Below are positions 54,107-64,000 of a DNA stretch of 64,000 nt, piece after piece. A program made the position numbers and the translations under genes. Each line of letters opens with the position of its first letter. Within the stretch, counting starts at the first letter, position 1. Below the pieces are notes generated by a model that saw only the letters and a list, made by a program, of their open reading frames with translations, made no database searches and was not told where the DNA came from. The stretch comes from Tateyamaria omphalii (lineage in GTDB: Bacteria > Pseudomonadota > Alphaproteobacteria > Rhodobacterales > Rhodobacteraceae): contig NZ_CP019312.1 in assembly GCF_001969365.1 (NCBI RefSeq), positions 1,550,001 through 1,614,000 of the forward strand, read 5' to 3'.

Positions 54107-54559
54107 ATGCCCGCCGATACAGACCTGATCAAACTCTACTCCAACCGCATCCTCGGGCTTGCGGCGGATATCCCGCACCATACGCGCCTCGACGCTCCGG
54201 ATGCGACGGTCAAAAAACGCTCGCCCCTTTGCGGATCGACAGTGACGGTCGATATTCAGGTGGAAAACGGACGGATCACGGGCTTTGGCCAGGACGTTAA
54301 GGCATGTGCCCTTGGACAGGCGGCGGCGGCCGTGACCGGCGGCGCGGTGATGGGCCTGACGCTGCAGGATATAAAGACGGGACGCGATGCGCTGCGTGCC
54401 ATGCTCAAATCAAGCGGTCCCGTGCCCCCCGCACCCTTCGACGCGTTCGAGGTTCTGGAACCGGCACGCGACTACAAGAACAGGCATGCCTCAATCCTGC
54501 TCAGCATTGAGGCGGCGGCGGAAGCGATGGAACAAGCGGTCCAATCTGATTGCGCGTAA
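54107..54559 (+). CDS. NifU/IscU-like iron-sulfur cluster scaffold protein
   Basis: 150 residues, RBS ggagg. '[20 protein letters not shown]' and '[20 protein letters not shown]' carry two of the three scaffold Cys residues; the third expected Cys near the C-terminus is not in the usual HC context and may be the terminal 'SDCA'. This divergent form is frequent in Rhodobacterales. Possible accessory Fe-S scaffold; no isc or suf genes nearby. Confidence 0.82.
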   Translation: MPADTDLIKLYSNRILGLAADIPHHTRLDAPDATVKKRSPLCGSTVTVDIQVENGRITGFGQDVKACALGQAAAAVTGGAVMGLTLQDIKTGRDALRAMLKSSGPVPPAPFDAFEVLEPARDYKNRHASILLSIEAAAEAMEQAVQSDCA

Positions 54560-54632
54560 GCGGTCGGCTTAGGAAAATTTGAACGAATCGGGTTTAGCCC
54601 TGTGGCATTCAACAATTGCTGCAGGCTCTGAT

Positions 54633-56027
54633 ATGACAGCTCGGCCCGACCTTCCCGAGATATCGCACCTGAATGATCTTGCCGGGTCAGCCTCGACCCT
54701 GGGGTACGAGATCGTGGACCTCGCGGGCTTTCTCGACATGATCGAACGGCAGGCGCAAGATCAGCGCACCGCACTCACGGTTCTGTCAGACAGCGCCAAT
54801 GACATCGAAACCGCAAACGGTGCCGTAGACGTAGCTGCGACTGACCTGGTTCAAAGTGTCGCGCGTACCCATGCTGATGTTGGTCAATCGGTCGAAATGA
54901 TGCGCGATCTGGGCAATCGCTCGCGCGATGTCGCGGCGTGGGTGCAGGATCTATCGGATCGGAGTGATGCCGTGGGCAAGACACTCGCCGCGGTCAAAGC
55001 CAACAACATGCAGATTGCCGCCATCTCGATGCAGGTGAACACACTCGCAATAAACGCCAAGATCGAAGCCGCGCGCGCCGGTGATGCCGGACTCGGCTTT
55101 GCCGTCGTGGCCGAGGCGATCAACGAGTTGTCCCAAAAGACGAAAGGCGCCGCAGCTGAGATCTCCGCCAATATCGAGACGCTGACGCATTGGATCGCCG
55201 CACTGGGAACTGAGTCAACCGATGTGGCCGAACAGGCCATGGGCGTCATAGCGCAAAGCACCGATACCGACCGCGCACTTGGTCGGATGGAGCAATCTGT
55301 CAACGACACCAAGAGAGAGGCCGCGCGCATCGCCGAACACTCCGCACAGGTGCAGCGCGCGATCGCGGCCTTTGGCCCCAACATGCTTGGCATTGGGCAG
55401 AGCATCGCGCAGACGTTCGACGGTATTGTCGAAGCACATGGGCGGATCGAACGCCTGGTCGACACGTCCGAAGAGATCGTGCAATCAAGTGCTGCTCTCG
55501 GGGGCATGACCGAAGACGCGCATTTTATTGATGATGTCCGCCGCCGTGCGGTTGCCGTAGGCGCTGCTTTTGAACACGCGCTCGCGCACGGCGATCTGTC
55601 CGAAGCGTCGCTTTTCGACCGGACCTATGTACCCCTGCACAACACCAAGCCCCAGCAGGTTGCAACGTCCTACAACGACGTATTGGATCGCATTCTGCCC
55701 CCGATCCAGGAACCGGCGCTGGACGTCGATAGCCGCGTCGTGTTCTGCGCAGCGGTAGACATCAACGGCTATCTGCCAACCCACAACACAAAGTTTTCAC
55801 GCCCGCAGTCCGATGATGAAGTCTGGAACACGGCCAACAGCCGTAACAGGCGCATCTTTGACGATCGGGTCGGTTTGAAGGCTGGGCGCAATACGGCGCC
55901 ATTTCTCTTGCAAGTCTATCGCCGCGACATGGGCGGCGGCACGTTCAAGATGATGAAGGATCTGTCGGCACCCATCTTCGTACATGGTCAGCATTGGGGT
56001 GGCTTGCGGCTCGCCTACACGTTCTGA
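54633..56027 (+). CDS. Soluble methyl-accepting chemotaxis-type receptor
   Basis: 464 residues from ATG 54633 (MTARPDLPEISHLN); an in-frame TTG lies 18 codons upstream. No membrane segment. The coiled-coil hairpin contains the MCP tip ('VNTLAINAKIEAARAGDAGL', then 'FAVVAEAINELSQKTKGAA'). After the coiled coil comes a separate C-terminal domain ('GYLPTHNTKFSRP', 'NRRIFDDRVGLKAGRN', 'VYRRDMGGG', 'MKDLSAPIFVHGQHWGGLRL'), a sensor-like fold placed at the C-terminus. This is a cytoplasmic receptor arrangement; the signal is unknown, and no che genes are nearby. Confidence 0.85.
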   Translation: MTARPDLPEISHLNDLAGSASTLGYEIVDLAGFLDMIERQAQDQRTALTVLSDSANDIETANGAVDVAATDLVQSVARTHADVGQSVEMMRDLGNRSRDVAAWVQDLSDRSDAVGKTLAAVKANNMQIAAISMQVNTLAINAKIEAARAGDAGLGFAVVAEAINELSQKTKGAAAEISANIETLTHWIAALGTESTDVAEQAMGVIAQSTDTDRALGRMEQSVNDTKREAARIAEHSAQVQRAIAAFGPNMLGIGQSIAQTFDGIVEAHGRIERLVDTSEEIVQSSAALGGMTEDAHFIDDVRRRAVAVGAAFEHALAHGDLSEASLFDRTYVPLHNTKPQQVATSYNDVLDRILPPIQEPALDVDSRVVFCAAVDINGYLPTHNTKFSRPQSDDEVWNTANSRNRRIFDDRVGLKAGRNTAPFLLQVYRRDMGGGTFKMMKDLSAPIFVHGQHWGGLRLAYTF

Positions 56028-56061
56028 AAAAAGCGCCGCACATCCGGGCGGATGGCGGCGC
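56027..56061 (-). terminator. Strong minus-strand terminator
   Basis: Stem GCGCCGC-CATCCG-gg-CGGATG-GCGGCGC with one bulged A (56033-56061); on the minus strand it is followed by TTTTTT. It lies about 145 bp past the 42-aa gene, giving that transcript a long 3' UTR. Confidence 0.75.
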
Positions 56062-56204
56062 AAGGAAAGCTCTCTTGCATGGGACAGATCCAGGAACCCC
56101 GAGGCAGACGGGGGGTGTCAGTGTCGGCAGGCAGAGCCGAGGTAACACAGAAACAGCACCTGGGACGGGCGCGGTATGGGATCAAGCAAGATCGCAGGCA
56201 GAAC

Positions 56205-56333
56205 TCAGATCAAAGCCGGAAGGTGTAAACCGACCACCAGCATCACGGTCAGGGCAGCAACACCGACGGCATCCTGAAGCAGCGTGGCTTCGGCGCGTAT
56301 GGCGATTTCCTTGATGTGGCGCAGCGTGGTCAT
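56205..56333 (-). CDS. Small membrane protein, 42 aa
   Basis: 42 residues from ATG 56333, with cggaga 8 bases upstream. 'MTTLRHIKEIAIRAEATLLQ' is an amphipathic helix, followed by a single membrane segment 'GVAALTVMLVVGLHLPALI'. No family recognised. The open frame extends upstream, but only this start has a ribosome-binding site. A CtrA-like site lies about 45-60 bp upstream, and a strong terminator is downstream. Confidence 0.6.
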   Translation of the reverse strand: MTTLRHIKEIAIRAEATLLQDAVGVAALTVMLVVGLHLPALI

Positions 56334-56376
56334 GTCAGCATCTCCGTCTTCGAGTTGCCCCTTTGTTCTCACATTA

Positions 56377-56391
56377 TTAACCATTGGTAAA
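56377..56391 (-). promoter_or_regulatory. CtrA-like box upstream of the 42-aa gene
   Basis: TTAA-ccattgg-TAAA: one perfect half-site (with the extended TTAACC) and a degenerate second half at the 7-bp spacing of CtrA boxes. Confidence 0.4.
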
Positions 56392-56434
56392 GAACTTTTT
56401 AAGAACATTTGCGAACTTTTCGGAACGCCCGCAC

Positions 56435-60849
<4,415 letters not shown>

Positions 60850-60856
60850 TCAAACG

Positions 60857-60890
60857 AAAAAAAGACCGGCATGACGTGTGCATGTCGGCC
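60857..60890 (-). terminator. Rho-independent terminator after ctrA
   Basis: On the minus strand a CCGACATG / CATGCCGG stem with one mismatch is followed by TCTTTTTTT. It separates ctrA from ligA. Confidence 0.75.
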
Positions 60891-60917
60891 TTTGGTCGAA
60901 GAGAATGGGGGCGCGCG

Positions 60918-61637
60918 TTAGGCGCCGATGGCCATAGGCCGGTCTTCGGTTGCCTGGGCAGGCTCCGGATCACGCAGGACATAGCCGCGCCCCCACACCG
61001 TTTCGATGTAGTTCTGGCCGCCGGTTGCGTTGCTCAGTTTCTTGCGGAGTTTGCAGATGAACACGTCGATGATTTTCAGTTCCGGCTCATCCATCCCGCC
61101 ATAGAGATGGTTGAGGAACATCTCCTTGGTCAGCGTGGTGCCTTTGCGCAGGCTCAGCAGTTCGAGCATCTGGTATTCCTTGCCCGTCAGATGCACCGTC
61201 TTGTTGTCGACGCTGACCGTCTTGGCATCAAGGTTCACCGAGATATCACCGGTTTCGATCACCGACTGCGAGTGCCCCTTCGAGCGGCGGATGATGGCGT
61301 GGATGCGCGCCACCAGCTCTTCGCGATGGAACGGTTTGGTCAGATAGTCATCCGCGCCAAACCCAAAGCCCTTGATCTTGTTTTCCGTGTCGTCGGCCCC
61401 CGACAGGATCAGGATGGGCGTTTCGACACGGGCCAGCCGCAGTTGCCGCAGCACTTCGTGCCCGTTCATGTCCGGTAGATCGAGGTCCAGAAGGATCAGG
61501 TCGTAATCGTACAGCTTGGCCAGGTCGATCCCCTCCTCACCCAGGTCCGTCGCATAGACGTTCAAGTTGGCATGGGTCAGCATCAGTTCAATGCTTTTGG
61601 AGGTCGTCGGATCGTCTTCTACAAGCAGCACACGCAT
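60918..61637 (-). CDS. ctrA: Cell-cycle response regulator CtrA
   Basis: 239 residues. The receiver '[20 protein letters not shown]' and '[20 protein letters not shown]' (phospho-Asp D51) is highly CtrA-like. OmpR-type winged helix: '[20 protein letters not shown]', '[20 protein letters not shown]' and '[11 protein letters not shown]'. CtrA controls division and replication in Caulobacter; in Rhodobacterales it is mainly linked to motility, gene-transfer agent and quorum sensing. SciP, its inhibitor, is encoded directly upstream on the same strand, and a CtrA-like box stands before the start. Confidence 0.97.
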   Translation of the reverse strand: MRVLLVEDDPTTSKSIELMLTHANLNVYATDLGEEGIDLAKLYDYDLILLDLDLPDMNGHEVLRQLRLARVETPILILSGADDTENKIKGFGFGADDYLTKPFHREELVARIHAIIRRSKGHSQSVIETGDISVNLDAKTVSVDNKTVHLTGKEYQMLELLSLRKGTTLTKEMFLNHLYGGMDEPELKIIDVFICKLRKKLSNATGGQNYIETVWGRGYVLRDPEPAQATEDRPMAIGA

Positions 61638-61696
61638 TTTTTATGGTCTCCACACAGAGGGTGTTCAGGTGTTGAACCAAACGTGAACCGAAAAGG

Positions 61697-61711
61697 TTAA
61701 CCACACGTTAC
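61697..61711 (-). promoter_or_regulatory. CtrA-like box upstream of ctrA (putative autoregulation)
   Basis: TTAA-ccacacg-TTAC: one mismatch from TTAA-N7-TTAA, about 60 bp before the ctrA start, with an extended TTAACC half-site. Confidence 0.5.
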
Positions 61712-61737
61712 CCTTGATGCGTTCTTATCTTAACAAC

Positions 61738-62016
61738 TTAAAGTTGTCTATATTTTTGTAGTGATGTTGCCTTCAGCGCATCCTCACCGTGCGTGGACAC
61801 GGCGCGCACCCATTCGTGAAATTCCTCTTCGCTCAGGCCATAACGCTCAAGCGCGGCGTCCTGCGTGATCAGCCCGTAAAGCACACCGCGCACCACGGCC
61901 GCTTTGCGCGAGGCCACCCAGCGTCGGGTCGTGTTTGGCGGCAGATCCGCCTGGGTCAGGACCGTCCCGTCGGGCAAAGTCACCGCGCGTGGTCCATCAA
62001 CTTTCTTCAGATACAT
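61738..62016 (-). CDS. sciP: CtrA inhibitor SciP (DUF1153)
   Basis: 92 residues, standard size for DUF1153. 'GTVLTQADLPPNTTRRWVAS' and 'RKAAVVRGVLYGLITQDAAL' lead to a helix-turn-helix, and 'RYGLSEEEFHEWVRAV' is the family signature. In Caulobacter SciP binds CtrA and blocks its interaction with RNA polymerase, and is itself CtrA-activated. It lies about 100 bp upstream of ctrA, same strand. A perfect CtrA box stands 46-60 bp before its start. Confidence 0.94.
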   Translation of the reverse strand: MYLKKVDGPRAVTLPDGTVLTQADLPPNTTRRWVASRKAAVVRGVLYGLITQDAALERYGLSEEEFHEWVRAVSTHGEDALKATSLQKYRQL

Positions 62017-62061
62017 TTCACTGCTCTTTCGTCACGTTGTCAGGACAGTGACGTGATGCAT

Positions 62062-62076
62062 TTAATGTGCCGTTAA
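62062..62076. promoter_or_regulatory. Perfect CtrA box in the sciP-mnmA divergent region
   Basis: TTAA-tgtgccg-TTAA, an exact TTAA-N7-TTAA match. It is 46 bp upstream of the sciP start and 64 bp upstream of the mnmA start. Confidence 0.7.
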
Positions 62077-62139
62077 ACGGGGCCTTGAGACTATCTCGCA
62101 TTTTCATATATATGCGTCCAATTCCCTCGGAGACACGCC

Positions 62140-63279
62140 ATGCTCGACCAATCCGGTCCGCTCAATTCATTGGGCTTTGACAAAGCCCCTGCTGACACCC
62201 GTGTTGTCGTTGCCATGTCTGGCGGCGTCGACAGTTCAGTCGTGGCCGCCGAGTTGAAAAGCCAGGGATATGACGTGGTCGGCGTCACCTTGCAGCTCTA
62301 CGATCACGGCGCGGCGCTTGCGAAAAAAGGCGCCTGTTGCGCCGGTCGCGACATCCATGATGCGCGTCGCGTGGCCGAGGAAATGGGATTTCCCCACTAC
62401 GTCCTGGACTATGAGAACGTGTTCCGCGACGCAGTGATCGACGAGTTCGCCGACAGCTACCTGGGCGGTGCCACACCGGTGCCGTGTATTCGGTGCAATG
62501 AGCGCGTGAAGTTCAAGGATCTGCTTGAAACGGCCAAGGATCTCGAGGCGGACTGCATGGCCACGGGCCACTATATTCAGCGTAAAGTGGGTGATCACGG
62601 TGCGGAATTGCATGCAGCCGCCGACGCGGGTCGCGATCAAAGCTATTTCCTGTTCTCGACGACCGCCGAACAACTGGACTATCTGCGCTTTCCGCTGGGC
62701 CACTTGCCCTCCAAGGACGACACGCGCGCCCTTGCCGCCAAATACGGGTTGAGCGTGGCCGACAAGCCCGACAGCCAGGACATCTGTTTCGTGCCGAATG
62801 GCGATTATGCCTCGGTCATCCGCAAATTGCGGCCAGAAGCAGCGGCACCCGGGAATATCGTCGACCACACGGGCCGCGTGCTGGGGCAACATGACGGCGT
62901 AGTTAATTACACCATCGGACAACGCCGGGGCCTTGGGATCGGCGGATTGGCTGACCCGTTATACGTCGTGAAACTGGACGCAGAAAACCGCCAGGTGATC
63001 GTCGGACCAAAGGACATGCTGGCCACCCGGAGCATTCCGGTGCGCGAGGTGAACTGGCTTGGCGACGACCGATTCGATAGCCGCGACGCATGGCACGTAG
63101 CGGTCAAAGTCCGCTCGACCCGCCCCCCGACCGACGCCGTCATCCGCCCGATCAGCGCGACCGAGGCCACTGTCGAGCTGGCCGCGGCCGAGGCAGGTGT
63201 GTCTCCGGGCCAGGCCTGCGTCTTTTACGATCGCGACAGCAGTCGCATCTTTGGCGGTGGGTGGATCCACAAGGGCTAG
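62140..63279 (+). CDS. mnmA: tRNA 2-thiouridine(34) synthase MnmA
   Basis: 379 residues. ATP-pyrophosphatase P-loop '[18 protein letters not shown]', catalytic Cys in '[18 protein letters not shown]' and the persulfide Cys in '[17 protein letters not shown]', plus '[14 protein letters not shown]'. It thiolates wobble U34 of Lys, Glu and Gln tRNAs. The N-terminal ~20 residues before the P-loop are longer than in E. coli. Divergent from sciP. Confidence 0.97.
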   Translation: MLDQSGPLNSLGFDKAPADTRVVVAMSGGVDSSVVAAELKSQGYDVVGVTLQLYDHGAALAKKGACCAGRDIHDARRVAEEMGFPHYVLDYENVFRDAVIDEFADSYLGGATPVPCIRCNERVKFKDLLETAKDLEADCMATGHYIQRKVGDHGAELHAAADAGRDQSYFLFSTTAEQLDYLRFPLGHLPSKDDTRALAAKYGLSVADKPDSQDICFVPNGDYASVIRKLRPEAAAPGNIVDHTGRVLGQHDGVVNYTIGQRRGLGIGGLADPLYVVKLDAENRQVIVGPKDMLATRSIPVREVNWLGDDRFDSRDAWHVAVKVRSTRPPTDAVIRPISATEATVELAAAEAGVSPGQACVFYDRDSSRIFGGGWIHKG

Positions 63280-63350
63280 ACCCGGCTTGCCAGTACGCTG
63301 CCGATCCGCTTAACTGAACACGCGTTCATATTCGGCAGGCGGAGGACTTT

Positions 63351-64000
63351 ATGAAGCTCGACACAACCATGGCGGTAGTAACTGGCGGTGCTTCTGGCCT
63401 TGGCGAGGCGACCGCGCGCCATTTTGCAGCGCGTGGGGCCCAGGTGACGCTCTTGGACCGCGATGCGAATCGGGGGCCAGAGGTCGCCGGGGACATCGGC
63501 GGGCATTTTGTCGAAACGGATGTGACCGACGAAACCTCGGTCACAGAGGCTATGGATCAGGCACGCGCCAAGATGGGCGGCATCACCGCGGCGGTGAACT
63601 GTGCGGGCATCGCGCTGGGGATCAAGACGGTGGGCCGGGACGGTCCGCACCCCCTGCCCGCCTTTCAAAAGACCATCGACATCAATCTGGTGGGCAGCTT
63701 CAACGTTGCCCGACTGGCTGCCGCCGCCATGGCCGATAATGCGCCTGAACCTGACGGTGGGCGCGGTGTGATCATCAACACGGCATCCATCGCCGCCTTT
63801 GACGGGCAAAAAGGACAGGCGGCCTATGCCGCATCCAAGGGTGGTATTGTTGGCATGACACTGCCCATGGCGCGCGATCTGGCATCCGTCGGCGTACGGG
63901 TCGTGACCATCGCGCCGGGCATCTTCAAGACGCCGATGCTGGCCGGACTGCCCGAAGATGTGCAGGCCGCCTTGGCCGCCGATGTGCCGAACCCGGCCCG
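63351..64000 (+). CDS. SDR family NAD(P)-dependent dehydrogenase, 3' end outside window
   Basis: At least 216 residues from ATG 63351, RBS ggagga; no stop before the window end. Cofactor motif '[16 protein letters not shown]', 'VNCAGIA', catalytic Ser in '[10 protein letters not shown]' and YxxxK in '[13 protein letters not shown]'; '[11 protein letters not shown]' follows. The pattern fits 3-hydroxyacyl-CoA dehydrogenase type 2 (HSD17B10-like) enzymes of fatty-acid or isoleucine degradation. About 45 residues should remain beyond the edge. Confidence 0.9.
   Translation, partial: MKLDTTMAVVTGGASGLGEATARHFAARGAQVTLLDRDANRGPEVAGDIGGHFVETDVTDETSVTEAMDQARAKMGGITAAVNCAGIALGIKTVGRDGPHPLPAFQKTIDINLVGSFNVARLAAAAMADNAPEPDGGRGVIINTASIAAFDGQKGQAAYAASKGGIVGMTLPMARDLASVGVRVVTIAPGIFKTPMLAGLPEDVQAALAADVPNPA

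Overview
This window is a gene-dense, GC-rich chromosomal segment from an alphaproteobacterium, almost certainly Rhodobacteraceae (Roseobacter group). The evidence is the dusB-ntrB-ntrC-ntrY-ntrX nitrogen-regulation operon with NtrC and NtrX lacking the GAFTGA loop, the trkA-trkH-hfq-hflX run, the ctrA/sciP cell-cycle pair, paired DUF6456/DUF6477 genes, an MttB-family protein without pyrrolysine, and many ATGA/TGATG stop-start overlaps. No rRNA, tRNA, CRISPR array, insertion sequence or prophage was seen.

Layout. 0-8.1 kb: tail of a penicillin-acylase-family gene, a frameshifted rRNA pseudouridine synthase, a membrane-anchored pentapeptide-repeat protein, then hflX, hfq, trkH and trkA on the minus strand. 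8.1-14.8 kb: an accessory block holding an orphan type VI secretion cargo cluster: VgrG, a DUF4150 PAAR-like protein with a C-terminal AHH-type nuclease domain, a six-blade beta-propeller-like protein that is the candidate immunity protein, and a DUF2169 adaptor. 14.8-23.5 kb: a lipoprotein, a duplicated NTF2-like protein, then the ntr operon on the minus strand. 23.7-31.8 kb: ispD-ispF-pgpA-cinA operon, a PrpD-family protein, a RatA/COQ10 protein, hpt, lipA, a small outer-membrane barrel and the DUF6456 HTH gene. 32-44.6 kb: DUF6477, mttB-like, guaA-ABM-DMT, a FadL-like porin, a second DMT exporter, a P-loop protein, metA (predicted acetyl-type), an alpha/beta hydrolase, ppk2-tetR and an acyltransferase. 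44.7-50.3 kb: rplM-rpsI, a small membrane protein with a zinc-ribbon partner, a divergent MocR/DUF1127 pair, a PaaI thioesterase and an enoyl-CoA hydratase. 50.5-56.3 kb: a 49-aa lipoprotein, trmFO, a methyltransferase, gluQ, hisI, a NifU-like scaffold, a soluble chemoreceptor and a 42-aa membrane protein. 56.4-64 kb: recG, ligA, ctrA, sciP, mnmA and the start of an SDR dehydrogenase cut by the window edge.

How the genes work together. Most of the window is housekeeping: isoprenoid and lipoyl synthesis, tRNA modification (DusB, TrmFO, MnmA, GluQ-RS), replication and repair (LigA, RecG), and nitrogen signalling. CtrA and its inhibitor SciP lie side by side, with a perfect TTAA-N7-TTAA box between sciP and mnmA and a one-mismatch box before ctrA, which suggests local feedback. 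The most accessory and least described part is the VgrG island. Its effector tail and the adjacent propeller gene look less GC-rich by eye than their neighbours, and no type VI structural gene is present, so it must use an apparatus encoded elsewhere.
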